A DNA stretch of 64,000 nucleotides, from the NCBI RefSeq assembly GCF_000349845.1, contig NC_020829.1, positions 3,293,001-3,357,000 on the forward strand, written 5' to 3'. Within the stretch, counting starts at the first letter, position 1, and each line of letters begins with the position of its first letter. The DNA is from Pseudomonas sp. ATCC 13867 (GTDB lineage Bacteria > Pseudomonadota > Gammaproteobacteria > Pseudomonadales > Pseudomonadaceae). The position numbers and the translations under genes were made by a program. A model generated the notes under the pieces. That model searched no databases. It was given only the letters and a program-made list of their open reading frames with translations, and was not told the origin of the DNA. Of the stretch, positions 28,109 to 37,235 are shown one piece after another.

Positions 28109-29185
28109 TCATTGGACGAGCAACTGGCGCGCGCCACGCGTGCCGACCAGCGCCAGGGCGCCCGGCCCCGCTCCCACGGCGGCGGCGACCGGCGCCAGGG
28201 AGGGCTGTGCTTGCAACTGGAAGCTGGCGCCATCGTCGCTGCTGATGAGCAGGTGCCCGGCCTGGCTGAGTAGCGCGAGACGGCCGTCGGCAAGCTGGGT
28301 ACCCGCGGTGATGCTCAGCGGCAGGCCGGTCTCGACCTGGCTCCAGCTTTCGCCACCGTCGACGCTGCGGAAGACGTTGCCGCGCAGGCCGAAGACCAGC
28401 GCCACGCCCGGCTTGCCGAGGATGCCGAAGAAGCTGCCGGCATAGGTCGTCGGGCGGGGCTCGAAGCGGCCGCTGGCGCGGTCGAGCTTCAGCAGCAGCC
28501 CCTGCTCCCCAGCGATGTACAACTCGCCGCCGGCCGGCCGGATGGCATACAGATTGAGCGCGCTGGGGTTGTCCGCGTGCTCCATCCAGGGCGTCCAGGT
28601 ACGTCCGCCATCCTCGGTGCGGAAGAGCAGATTGAAGGCCCCGACTATGTAGCCGACCTGCTCGTTCTCGAACCACACATCGAGGAACGGCTTGTCCGCG
28701 CCCTCGTCCGTCATGCGCCGGGCTTCGTCCACCAGCGCCATCAAGCGCTCGTCGCCTGGCGCCTTTTGCACCAGCGCCTGGTAGTGCTCGAGCATGCGCG
28801 GCCCGACCTGGCGGCCATCGAACTGACGCTCCCAGGTCTCGCCGCCATCGGCGCTGTGCAGCACGACACCGTCGTGGCCCACGGCCCAACCGTGACGGAC
28901 CGAGGGGAAATGCACCGCGACCAGGTCGGAACTGACCGGGACGCGCGCCTGCTGCCAGTGCTTACCCGCATCGTCGGAATAAAGAATGTGCCCCCGCTGC
29001 CCAACCGCCACCAGGCGCTGGCCGGCACTCGCCAGCCCGACCAGCAGGCTGTGCTCGGCCAGGGGGCTGACCTGCGAGGGGGTATCCAGCACATCGACGA
29101 ATTCCTGCGCCACGACCGGACGACAGAAAGGCGCGACGACCGCCGCTGCCAGCGCGGCCAGCAGGGTCCACTTGAAAATGCTCAT
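28109..29185 (-). CDS. YCF48/BNR-repeat periplasmic protein
   Basis: The precursor has 358 residues with a signal peptide (residues 1-24, cleavage near VVAQEF). It contains repeated BNR/YCF48-like blades such as HILYSDDAGKHWQQA, VVLHSADGGETWERQ, LLFRTEDGGRTWTPW and NVFRSVDGGESWSQV, predicting a beta-propeller. Annotation pipelines often name such proteins photosystem II assembly factors, but here it belongs to a DUF1302-DUF1329-MMPL operon and has nothing to do with photosynthesis. It is probably a periplasmic accessory to the transporter downstream. The ATG at 29185 (MSIFKWTLL) gives a clean signal peptide, so the longer frame is not used. Confidence 0.88.
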   Translation of the reverse strand: MSIFKWTLLAALAAAVVAPFCRPVVAQEFVDVLDTPSQVSPLAEHSLLVGLASAGQRLVAVGQRGHILYSDDAGKHWQQARVPVSSDLVAVHFPSVRHGWAVGHDGVVLHSADGGETWERQFDGRQVGPRMLEHYQALVQKAPGDERLMALVDEARRMTDEGADKPFLDVWFENEQVGYIVGAFNLLFRTEDGGRTWTPWMEHADNPSALNLYAIRPAGGELYIAGEQGLLLKLDRASGRFEPRPTTYAGSFFGILGKPGVALVFGLRGNVFRSVDGGESWSQVETGLPLSITAGTQLADGRLALLSQAGHLLISSDDGASFQLQAQPSLAPVAAAVGAGPGALALVGTRGARQLLVQ

Positions 29186-29247
29186 GAGTCGATCTCGCTC
29201 GAAAGCCGCCGGGTGCCCTTGCGGAACCGGCGGCGTTTTTCCTGTCG

Positions 29248-30612
29248 TCAACGGATACCGGCGCCGGCCAACGCGTCGGGCACCCACTGGGCTTTCGAGA
29301 GCGGCTTGATGTACTTCACGCCGCCATGCGGACCGTAGATGCCGGTGATGTTGTAGCTGCCGGAAACGAAGTCGTAGAACATGTGATTGTCCGAGTTCGG
29401 CGCCTGCGCGTCATAGCTGTAGGCCATGTGGGCGAACGCGCCGCGATAGAGCTGGCCACGCGCATCGAACTCATCGGAGGCGAGAGCGATCCAGCTGTCC
29501 TCGTCGAGGTAGAAAGTGCGCTTGCTGTAGATGTGCCGCTTGCCGGGCTTGAGCGTCGCCTCGACCACCCAGACACGGTGCAGCTCCCAGCGCACCAGGT
29601 CGGGATTGACGTGGTTAGGCGTGGTGATGTCGGCCGCTTTCTCGTGGTAGTTCAGCTTGTAGGTGTTGTACGGAACGTACATTTCCTTCTTGCCGACCAG
29701 CTTGAAGTCGAAGCGGTCCATGGCGCCGTTGAAGACCCAGGCATCATCGTAGGTCGAGCTGCCCGCGGAGCCGGGGTTGGGCGTGTCATAGGCGATATCG
29801 GGGGCCAGCTTCACCCGGCGCTGGCCGGGCAGGTACTGCCAGGCGTGGCGCGGCTTGCTCAACGGATCGACCGCGTCGTTGATGAGAATGGCCTCGCCAG
29901 CGCGGCGGGCCGGCCCCTGGTAGTAGAGCTTGGTCTTGAAGTACAGGTCCTCGGGCCGCGCCTGGACGTCATTGCGCTCGGGATCGAACAGAGGGTACTC
30001 GAGGTACGCGTCTCCCGTGGTGGCCAGCGAGGCGTTGCCGGAAGCATCGACATTCCAGGAATCGTACTTGGAGTTGATCGCGTACCCCTGGTACCGCAAC
30101 AGGTGGTTCCACATCGCCTCGTAACCATCCTTGGGGATCGGGAACGGCACGCCCGGCAGCACGTTCTCCAGTGCCAGCCCCGCGTTGGTCGTACGCGCCG
30201 CCTCAGCGTTCTTGCGCGTGTTGTCCAGCAGGCGCTGCGGCAGCGCGACCGTCCGATGGGTGGGGTAGACATCCAGGCGGAACGACGGGAAACGCTTGAG
30301 CAGCTCCCGCGAGGTGGCGGTGAGCTTGTCCGCCTGGTCGGCGGCGTTCTTGCCGTCGATCACCAGGCGCGGCTTCTCGTCGGCGAACGGGTCGGTACGC
30401 ATGGAACTGCCAGCCTGGTAGCCGCTCGGCGGCGTGGTCAGGCCGCCGTTGTAGGCCGGGATATTGCCGTCCGCATTGCCAGCCTTCTCGGCGCCAACGG
30501 GAGTGAGCGTCTGGCCCAGCTGGGCTGCCTGTTCCGGCGAAACGGCCGCCTGTGCGGCCGAGACCATGGCGCAGGCCAGGGCGCTGGCCATCAACGACTT
30601 GATGAGAGCCAT
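29248..30612 (-). CDS. DUF1329 domain-containing envelope protein
   Basis: The precursor has 454 residues with a signal peptide (cleavage near AQAAVS). The mature start SPEQAAQLGQTLTPVGAEKAGNADGNIPAYNGGL is the DUF1329 signature. Later conserved parts are YDTPNPGSAGSSTYDDAWVFNGAMDRFDFKLVGKKE and KPGKRHIYSKRTFYLDEDSW. The family resembles LolB/outer-membrane lipid carriers and is almost always adjacent to DUF1302, as here. It probably helps move hydrophobic molecules across the periplasm. GGAG lies upstream of the ATG at 30612. The frame extending to 31125 is antisense overlap. Confidence 0.92.
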   Translation of the reverse strand: MALIKSLMASALACAMVSAAQAAVSPEQAAQLGQTLTPVGAEKAGNADGNIPAYNGGLTTPPSGYQAGSSMRTDPFADEKPRLVIDGKNAADQADKLTATSRELLKRFPSFRLDVYPTHRTVALPQRLLDNTRKNAEAARTTNAGLALENVLPGVPFPIPKDGYEAMWNHLLRYQGYAINSKYDSWNVDASGNASLATTGDAYLEYPLFDPERNDVQARPEDLYFKTKLYYQGPARRAGEAILINDAVDPLSKPRHAWQYLPGQRRVKLAPDIAYDTPNPGSAGSSTYDDAWVFNGAMDRFDFKLVGKKEMYVPYNTYKLNYHEKAADITTPNHVNPDLVRWELHRVWVVEATLKPGKRHIYSKRTFYLDEDSWIALASDEFDARGQLYRGAFAHMAYSYDAQAPNSDNHMFYDFVSGSYNITGIYGPHGGVKYIKPLSKAQWVPDALAGAGIR

Positions 30613-30635
30613 GTGTAATCTCCTACGTGGGTTGC

Positions 30636-32438
30636 TCAGAAGGTTGTCTTGAAGGTGAAGGTGACCATGCCGCGGTCCTTGAGCTGGGCCGGGGTTCCCG
30701 CGAACGCGGTGGTTTGTCCCAGCGCGCAGTTGTACTGGCCGTTGGCGCCGGGCGTGGCGCCATCCACCGGGGACTCGCAGGTATCGAACGGCCCGAAGTT
30801 GTCCACGTACTTCAGGTCGAAGCGGTACTGGTTGCGCAGATCGACACCTACGCCGACGGAGTAGCTGCCCGAGTCTTCGTTGCCGCCCAGTTGCACGGCG
30901 GACTGGCCGTCCAGGCCGACGTTGTAGGTCAGCGGCAACTGGACATCGACGCCGGGGAAGACCTGGTACCAGGTCGGCGTGAAGTTGACGCCCATGACGT
31001 AGTTGTCGCGGGTCACCTTGTCGACGCCGCGGTACCAGTCCTCGCCCTTGAACAGCTGCTGGTTGTCGGTCACGTCCAGCCAGCGGCTGTAGGCCAGTTC
31101 GACCAGCAGCGAGGCGCCATCCCACACCGGGGTGTCGGCGAAGGTGGTCAGGCCGTTGACCACCGCATGCACGGTCTTGCCGCGCGCCACGCCGTCGTTG
31201 CCGTCGAAGCTGCTGACGAAGCCAGGCGTCCCCGCGGGCGCGAGCGGATTGACGTTGGCCGGAACGCTGGCCAGCGGCATGTTCTCGCGGTAGTTCAGAT
31301 CAACGCCCACGCTGACGCCGGCGATGTTCTTGGACAGGCTGATCCCGTAGATGTCGATATCGTCGACGTAGAACTGGTTGTAGCTGCCGACGACACCGGA
31401 CATCAGTTGCGGCATGCCGACCGCCGAAGGCTGCAGGGCAATGTTCGGCAGGATGTCGGAGGTCTTGCGGTAATACAGGCCGAGGGAGCCGTCGAGCCAT
31501 TCCGGGGTCCACCTGAGCATCAGGCCGAAATCGCCATGCTTGTCCGGCGTGAAGGTATGCCCGCCCGTCAGGCGCAGAAACTGCGGCGCACCGGGCACCA
31601 GCCCGAAGATGGGGTTGGGCTGGGCGATCAGCGACAGGTCGTCACTGCCGTGCTGGATGGCATCGTTGAAGCCCAGGTAGGTGCCCGACTCGGGCAGACG
31701 CGAGGCGTCCCAGTCGAGGAAATACTGGGCGCCGAAGGACAGCTCCGGATTGAGGGTGAAGTTCATCGAGATCTGGTTGCGCGGGATGAACAGCTCCTTG
31801 GCCTCGGTGCCCGGCACCGCCAGGGCCTTGGCGATGTCCAGGCCGGACTGGCCGTAGCTGTTGCCATGAGCGAACGCCAGGATGCTTTCCCCCCAGTACT
31901 GGGTGTGGCTGCCCACCTTCATGCTGAGCATCGACTCATCGCCGATCTCGGTGCTGCCGAAGACGAACGCATCGAGGAATTCCGACGATGGCCCGTTGTA
32001 ATAGCGCTCCGCGTAGCCGCTCAACTTCCGCGAGTCGGCCACGCCGTCCTGAAACTGGTTGGTCGATGGGTTGGCGCTGCCGACCTTGTCGTAGGCATGG
32101 TCGTACCAGCTGTTGCCGCTGACCCGGAAGCCGAACTGCTTGCGGTAGACCACGTCGAGCTCGTGCAGCACGTCGATGCGCTGAGACACCGCGCTGCCCG
32201 CTGAGAAGTTGCGGTCACCGTCGTTGTTGTTCCAGGCGTTGGCCAGCTTGGAGTTGGCGCTCTCCACGCGCTGCGCGTAATTGAGCTTGACCGTGTTGTC
32301 GAAGCGCACCTGCAGGTCCTCGACGCCGGTATCCAGCTCGAGCGCCTGGGCCGGCAAGCTTCCCAGACCGAGCATCAGCGCCGAAGCCCAGACGCTCGGT
32401 TGCACGCAATGGCAGATCTTATTGTTCTTGTTCTTCAT
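30636..32438 (-). CDS. DUF1302 outer-membrane beta-barrel protein
   Basis: The protein has 600 residues. After a signal peptide (cleavage near AQALEL) come alternating beta strands rich in aromatics and a terminal Phe (VTFTFKTTF), the outer-membrane insertion signal. The start DLQVRFDNTVKLNYAQRVE and the QSGLDIAKALAVPGTEAKELFIPRNQISM block are typical of DUF1302. Members occur with DUF1329 in operons for hydrophobic substrate use and are thought to be outer-membrane channels. The ATG at 32438 is chosen; a GTG at 32450 would add four residues, and neither has a strong SD. Confidence 0.92.
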   Translation of the reverse strand: MKNKNNKICHCVQPSVWASALMLGLGSLPAQALELDTGVEDLQVRFDNTVKLNYAQRVESANSKLANAWNNNDGDRNFSAGSAVSQRIDVLHELDVVYRKQFGFRVSGNSWYDHAYDKVGSANPSTNQFQDGVADSRKLSGYAERYYNGPSSEFLDAFVFGSTEIGDESMLSMKVGSHTQYWGESILAFAHGNSYGQSGLDIAKALAVPGTEAKELFIPRNQISMNFTLNPELSFGAQYFLDWDASRLPESGTYLGFNDAIQHGSDDLSLIAQPNPIFGLVPGAPQFLRLTGGHTFTPDKHGDFGLMLRWTPEWLDGSLGLYYRKTSDILPNIALQPSAVGMPQLMSGVVGSYNQFYVDDIDIYGISLSKNIAGVSVGVDLNYRENMPLASVPANVNPLAPAGTPGFVSSFDGNDGVARGKTVHAVVNGLTTFADTPVWDGASLLVELAYSRWLDVTDNQQLFKGEDWYRGVDKVTRDNYVMGVNFTPTWYQVFPGVDVQLPLTYNVGLDGQSAVQLGGNEDSGSYSVGVGVDLRNQYRFDLKYVDNFGPFDTCESPVDGATPGANGQYNCALGQTTAFAGTPAQLKDRGMVTFTFKTTF

Positions 32439-32483
32439 CGAGTTACTCACTGTGTTGTGTTGAATGCCGTCCCGGCGATGCCC

Positions 32484-33632
32484 TCAATCCCTCTGGAGAA
32501 TCGTGATCGAGACCGAACGCCCGACAGCGGCGCTGTGCTGAAGCCCTATCCGTGAGCCGGGAACCTGCCGCCCCCCCGCTTCCCCACGCAGTTGGCGAAC
32601 CAGTTCCGCCAGTTGCGCCAGGGCGCTGACTCCAGGCACCAGGCCGCCGCCCAGCAGCCCTCCCGAAGGACAAACCATCGGTTTGCTCCTCTGCCTGAAC
32701 GCGAAATCACTCATCTGCGTCTCCTCGCACAGGCCGATGGCCGAGGCGAAGACCAGGAAATCGCCGACGCTCTGGTCATGCAGCTCGACCACGTCGAGCT
32801 CCTCGACGCCGATGCCCGCCTGGGCGTAGGCCTGGGCGGCGGCGCGACGCGTCGCCGCCCGGCCCAGCACGTCCAGGACATTGCCCGCCGCCAGCTCACA
32901 GAGCAGGTCGTTGCTGCGGGTACTGGCCAGGATGGCCACCCCGCGGCGCATGCCGTAACGATCCGCGAAGCTCTCCGAACACAGCAGGATCGCGGCGGCG
33001 CCGGAGGCTGGCGGGCACAGGTAGGGCGGTAGCCAACCCTCCCGCGCAGGTGCGTCGGGCAGGCCGCCGGGAACGAGCCTGGCGCGGGTCCTGGCCTGCT
33101 CCAGCACACGCTCGAAGCAGCGCTCGGTGACGCCCATCCGGGCCTGCAGCCATTGCACCTGCGCGGCATACAAGGCGGCGGGATGATCGCGCCGGGCGAC
33201 CATCGCCAGCGGGTCATCACGGCGCAGCAGGTCGCTCCAGTCATCGTCGGGAAACGCGTCGAGGCCGAAGAGCATCCGGTTGGAGATACCGTCGTGCATG
33301 TCCTCGAACCCCAGGACCAGGACCGCCTCGGCGTCACCGCCCAGGATGCTGTTGCGCGCCAGATGCACCGCCGTGCTGGGCGATACCCCGCCATCGCGTA
33401 TGCAGAAGGTCGGGATACCGGACAGGCCGATCTGCAGCAGCACCTGCTCGCTGATACCGACCCGGGTGTTCGCGCTGGAGACGAAGACCTGGTCGATCAG
33501 GTCGTTGTCGATACGTGCATCCTCCAGCGCGGCCCGTACCGCCTGCCCCGCCAGCCCATGCAAAGGACGTCGAACGCTCAACGGAGCAAAGGGTGTTACC
33601 CCTACCCCAGCGATCAGCACGCGTTCCGCCAT
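32484..33632 (-). CDS. SCP2-type thiolase-like protein lacking the active-site Cys
   Basis: The 382-residue protein has the fold landmarks of SCP-x/lipid-transfer thiolases (VLIAGVGVTPF, GIPTFCIRDGGVSPSTAVH, CPSGGLLGGGLVPG, VRQLRGEAGGRQVPGSRIGL). The nucleophilic Cys of NAC(A/S)SG is replaced by Gly82, and the GHP histidine region reads GGLVPG. So it is unlikely to perform thiolysis. Related nucleophile-independent members act as side-chain aldolases in steroid catabolism, usually with a DUF35 partner, which is absent here. It is the first gene of the five-gene transporter operon. GGGAG lies upstream of the ATG at 33632. The frame upstream to 33902 is not used. Confidence 0.82.
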   Translation of the reverse strand: MAERVLIAGVGVTPFAPLSVRRPLHGLAGQAVRAALEDARIDNDLIDQVFVSSANTRVGISEQVLLQIGLSGIPTFCIRDGGVSPSTAVHLARNSILGGDAEAVLVLGFEDMHDGISNRMLFGLDAFPDDDWSDLLRRDDPLAMVARRDHPAALYAAQVQWLQARMGVTERCFERVLEQARTRARLVPGGLPDAPAREGWLPPYLCPPASGAAAILLCSESFADRYGMRRGVAILASTRSNDLLCELAAGNVLDVLGRAATRRAAAQAYAQAGIGVEELDVVELHDQSVGDFLVFASAIGLCEETQMSDFAFRQRSKPMVCPSGGLLGGGLVPGVSALAQLAELVRQLRGEAGGRQVPGSRIGLQHSAAVGRSVSITILQRD

Positions 33633-33707
33633 ACCCGTTCTCCCAGCCCCGGACAGTCCCGGGCACTCAATCATTGGGGAGACGGTATTGGCCTGAAGGC
33701 GAGCGCA

Positions 33708-33727
33708 CCCCCCCATCGCCTGGGGGG
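33708..33727 (-). promoter_or_regulatory. Second C-run/N7/G-run palindrome, upstream of the thiolase-like operon
   Basis: Read on the minus strand: six C, spacer AGGCGAT, seven G, then TGC. It ends 75 bp before the ATG at 33632. It mirrors the site at 20213-20233 in arm composition, spacer length and distance to the start, and lies about 75 bp from the 3' end of the MalT-like regulator gene. It is probably the operator or activator site of the operon. Confidence 0.6.
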
Positions 33728-33802
33728 ACGGCACGGTTTTACAGTCGGAGGAAGGGGGGATCGCGGGCGAATCAGGTCGATGCCGCCAGCGTCGGGGGGA
33801 AG

Positions 33803-36448
33803 CTAGCGGTCTGCCTCCAGGATCCCCAACATGTAGGCGCGATCCACGACATGTCGGCGCGTTCCCGCCTGAAACTTGCCGAACAGATTCTTCAGGTGCC
33901 ACTTCACGGTCTCTTCCCCAACGTGCAGCGCCAGCGCGATCTGCTTGTTGGAGAGGTTGCGGGCCAGCAGCTCCAGCACCTCCTGTTCCTTGGGTGTCAA
34001 CAGCCCGCTCGGCGCGACTTTCGCTACCGCCACCGGACGCGGGACGGCCTCCGCCGGCAGCGCTGTCCGGGACGGCTCGCCGCTCTCCAGCATCCGCAGC
34101 CAGCGGGCCAACAGCGGATGGGTGTCCAGCAGTACGCGGCGCATACCGAACTCTTGCGCCAGGCTCCTGGCCTCCAGCAGGCTCGCTTCGCCATCGAGTC
34201 CCATCTCGCGCAGCGCCAGTGCCTTGAGCAGCAGCGCCTGGACCCGCTCGCGTCCGCAGCGCATCCGGCCGGCCAACTCATGGATATCGGCCGTTACGCT
34301 CAACACCCCCTCCCAGTTCCCCTGCGCCAGCAGCGTGTAGGCCCGCGCAATGCCGGCGCACAGGCGCAGCTCCGGTCCGAGGAGGCTGTCCGGATCATGG
34401 AAACAGGGTGGAATCGCCTCCTCCAGCCGCCGCCAGAGCAGCTGGCAGGTATCGGCTCGCCCCTGTACCGCGTGCAAGCGGATCTGCTCGCCGAGCGAGA
34501 CCATGCAGAAGCGTGGTATCTCCCGCTCCTCGCCGAGCGCATGCAGGGCTTCGAGCAGATCCTGGCAGCGATGGGGCTGACCTTGCAGGGTTGCCAGCCG
34601 CGCCGCCGTGACGAAACCGGCAACGATGGCATCGGGAGTGGCCAGGCATTCGACCCTGTCCATCCGATTGGCCAGCACAGTGGCCGCCTCGTCGGGCTCG
34701 TCCCGCTCCAGCAACACCGTCGCCAGGCTGCAGGCCAGCAGGATGGCCACCGAGCTGCGCCGACCGATGTCCCGCTCGGCGTGCAGCAAGGTGCCACGCA
34801 AGGCGTTCTCGGCCGGCACCAGGCGCCCTTCCCAGACGTAGGTCGTGGCCACCAGCCACTCGGCAAAGCCGCGAATGGCATCCAGCCCCACCGTCCAGTC
34901 GTATTGCGGCGCACGCTGGCAGATGCGCCGGGCCACTTCCGGCTGGCCACGGAACAACGCCAGGCGGGCCTGCTGGTTCGCCACGATGGCCTGGACCTTG
35001 ACCGAGCCCGCCGGCGGGCGCTCAGCCCAGGGACCGATGATGGCTTGCGACTCGTCCGGACGGTCGGCGAAGTAGGCCGCCGCGGAGGCGATGGCCGCCG
35101 CCTCGCAACTGTCGGCTTCGCCTATTGACGGGTCGCTCTGGAGCCTGGCAACCAGGTGCCCGGCCTGCGCCGAGCGATCGCTCATGGCCAGCGCCCAGGC
35201 TGCCGCCAGGCACAGGCGCGGACGCGTCTCCACTTCCTCCGGGGGAAGCTCCGCGACCCACTCGATGACGCGGTTGAACTGACCGCGCAACATGATTTCG
35301 TACAGACATGGCTCGATCATGTCGTAGGCCTGCGCGGACCGCTCGGCACAGAGGTAATGGCGCGCGGCTTCCTCGAACAGGCCGTTAGCCTCCAGCCACG
35401 AGGCGGCCCGATGATGAAGTTCCTGTCGACGCTCCGGCGACAGCATCGCCACGCGCTGCTGGAGAAATTCTCGGGCCAGCGGATGGACACGCACCCAGTC
35501 ACTGCCCTGCCCTTCGACGAAGATCGGCGTGCTGGCGCATAGCTCAGCCAGCAGCTCTCCCGCACGCGGGTTGTCGGTCAGGGCGATGCACAAGTCGGGG
35601 TGCAGGGTTTCCGGGACGGCGATGTTGATGAGGAAATCCACCTGCTCCGGCGCCAGGCGCGCCACCAGGCTATCGACGAAATACCGCTGGATATCACCTG
35701 TGCAGGCCTTCAGCTCCTGAACGGCGTGGGGCGGACTGGTACTTCTTTCGATGGCCGCGATGGCGAGTTGCACGCCCAGGGGCCACCCTTCGGTGAGTTC
35801 ATGCAGGATGACCTTGAGGTCGATGTCGAGGCCGTCGCCGAAGCGGCTGCCGAGCACCGCCACGGTTTCATCGACGCGAAAGCGCAAGGCCTCCAGGTTC
35901 AGCGCCAGAAACGCTCCCCGCGCCTGCATCTCGGCCGCCTGAAGATTGGGGCGGCGGCGCGAGGCCATCAGGACACGCAGGTTCGCGGGCGCGTTGTGCA
36001 GCAGGTAGGTCAGCGCATTGCGAATGACCTCATCGGGCAGCGCATCGACCTCATCGAGCATGAGGGTGACTTCGCATCCCAGGTCAGCCACTTCCGCCAG
36101 CCATTCGGTCAGGCAGCCCAGCGCATCGCGTCGGCTCATGGCCTGGCTGGCGGAGCTGGCGAAAGCCTGCCGTCCGCTGGCCACCAGCATCGCCGCAGCC
36201 AGTCCCTGGACGAAGCGTACGTCGTCGTCGCGCGCATCCAGGGTCAGCCAGGCGACCACGGCGCCCCTCGAGAGCAGTTCCCGGCGCCATTGGGCCAGCA
36301 GCCAGGTCTTGCCGAAGCCGGCTGGCGCATGGACGGAAATGGCCACTCGGGAGGCCATCTCCTCCATTTCAAGGCTCAGGCGCTCGCGTCGATAAGCCGT
36401 TTTCTGGCTCCTCGGCGGAGTCGTCTTGAGTACCAGTTCGGGCTCCAT
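33803..36448 (-). CDS. MalT-like LuxR-family ATP-dependent transcriptional activator
   Basis: This STAND-type regulator has 881 residues. The Walker A is HAPAGFGKTWLLAQW (about residues 43-50) and the Walker B lies in EVTLMLDEVDALP. A long helical TPR-like sensor region follows, and the C-terminal LuxR HTH is LLTPKEQEVLELLARNLSNKQIALALHVGEETVKWHLKNLFGKF. MalT-type proteins oligomerise on inducer and ATP and bind near promoters. The gene lies between the thiolase-like operon and the Pqi-like cluster, and is the best candidate for recognising the two C/G-run palindromes. The start at 36448 (MEPELVLK) has GGAAAG upstream; the frame continues to 36496. Confidence 0.92.
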   Translation of the reverse strand: MEPELVLKTTPPRSQKTAYRRERLSLEMEEMASRVAISVHAPAGFGKTWLLAQWRRELLSRGAVVAWLTLDARDDDVRFVQGLAAAMLVASGRQAFASSASQAMSRRDALGCLTEWLAEVADLGCEVTLMLDEVDALPDEVIRNALTYLLHNAPANLRVLMASRRRPNLQAAEMQARGAFLALNLEALRFRVDETVAVLGSRFGDGLDIDLKVILHELTEGWPLGVQLAIAAIERSTSPPHAVQELKACTGDIQRYFVDSLVARLAPEQVDFLINIAVPETLHPDLCIALTDNPRAGELLAELCASTPIFVEGQGSDWVRVHPLAREFLQQRVAMLSPERRQELHHRAASWLEANGLFEEAARHYLCAERSAQAYDMIEPCLYEIMLRGQFNRVIEWVAELPPEEVETRPRLCLAAAWALAMSDRSAQAGHLVARLQSDPSIGEADSCEAAAIASAAAYFADRPDESQAIIGPWAERPPAGSVKVQAIVANQQARLALFRGQPEVARRICQRAPQYDWTVGLDAIRGFAEWLVATTYVWEGRLVPAENALRGTLLHAERDIGRRSSVAILLACSLATVLLERDEPDEAATVLANRMDRVECLATPDAIVAGFVTAARLATLQGQPHRCQDLLEALHALGEEREIPRFCMVSLGEQIRLHAVQGRADTCQLLWRRLEEAIPPCFHDPDSLLGPELRLCAGIARAYTLLAQGNWEGVLSVTADIHELAGRMRCGRERVQALLLKALALREMGLDGEASLLEARSLAQEFGMRRVLLDTHPLLARWLRMLESGEPSRTALPAEAVPRPVAVAKVAPSGLLTPKEQEVLELLARNLSNKQIALALHVGEETVKWHLKNLFGKFQAGTRRHVVDRAYMLGILEADR

Positions 36449-36670
36449 TCTTTCCACTGTGCTGCGCCTCAGGCAGGGGGAAGGGTTACATCGCACCTCG
36501 AAGTATCGTTCGAAGAGCCACCCATCCGCCAGCGAAGAAAAGCAGCCCCTCCCGCCGACCGCCAGCGCAAGCCACGAGCCACCCGCAGCCGGGGAAGACG
36601 CTGCAGGCTTATCGACAGGGCGGGGTTTCAGGTTGCAGGTGGGGGCTTGCGACAGGCGTGTCCGATCGGC

Positions 36671-37206
36671 TCAGGGGCGGGCACTTACCCCCTCTGCATT
36701 GGCACTCGCCACCAATGCGACCAGTTGGCTCAGGTTGGCCTGATACGCCACCAGCCCCTCCACACTGTTGTTCGAGGGGGCTGCAGACGGCTGTGGCAGG
36801 ACAGCGGCTTGGCCGCACCGGGTAGTTGCAGTTGCCAGCGGGCGTCCAGTAACGCGTATTGCCCCGGTACCGAATCGAAGCGCTGGACATCGATTTGCAA
36901 CGACGAAATGGCGTGACCGCCCGCGGGCGAGCCCAGCTGGTCCTCCAGTGCGCTGCTGAATTCATCCGTCAGGTTGGCTCCCCGCCATTCGGTGTCGAGG
37001 ATCGCCAGCCCACTGCTTCCCTGCCGGATGACGAGCTGCAAGCGGTCAACCCGGGGCGGCATCGACACACGTTCGACCCGTACCTGGCTGCCGGGGGAGG
37101 CGACTGGTTTGACGGGAACCAGGGTGTGGTAATGAATCGGCGCACTGCTGCATCCCCACAGCAGGGGGAACAAGCCTGCCAACAACCGCAAGGGCAACCT
37201 GGGCAT
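36671..37206 (-). pseudogene. PqiC-like ABC-auxiliary lipoprotein, frameshifted
   Basis: The first 140 residues show a lipoprotein signal (LWGCSS lipobox, Cys about 19) and the PqiC/DUF330 pattern (YHTLVPV, RVERVSMPPRVDRLQLVIRQG, EWRGANLTDEFSSALEDQLG). At a run of five identical bases (36776-36780) the frame is lost. One extra base restores PSNNSVEGLVAYQANLSQLVALVASANA, the expected C-terminal helix, ending at a stop beginning at 36673. As written, the product ends in an unrelated tail (QPPRTTVWRGWWRIRPT). It may be a true slippage frameshift or a homopolymer sequencing error. It lies 29 bp after the MCE-domain gene. Confidence 0.75.
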
Positions 37207-37235
37207 CTGAACCTTCTCCTTAACCCAGCGCCATC

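Noticed and set aside
25706..28273. 855-residue plus-strand open frame opposite the MMPL transporter
   Set aside because: It is the complement of a well-supported membrane protein; its composition (H, Q, R, D rich) shows no domain.
36758..36790. CAGCCCC...GGGGGCTG inverted repeat as a third regulon site
   Set aside because: The arms differ from the C-run/G-run sites, the spacer is much longer, and it lies inside the lipoprotein coding region rather than before a gene.
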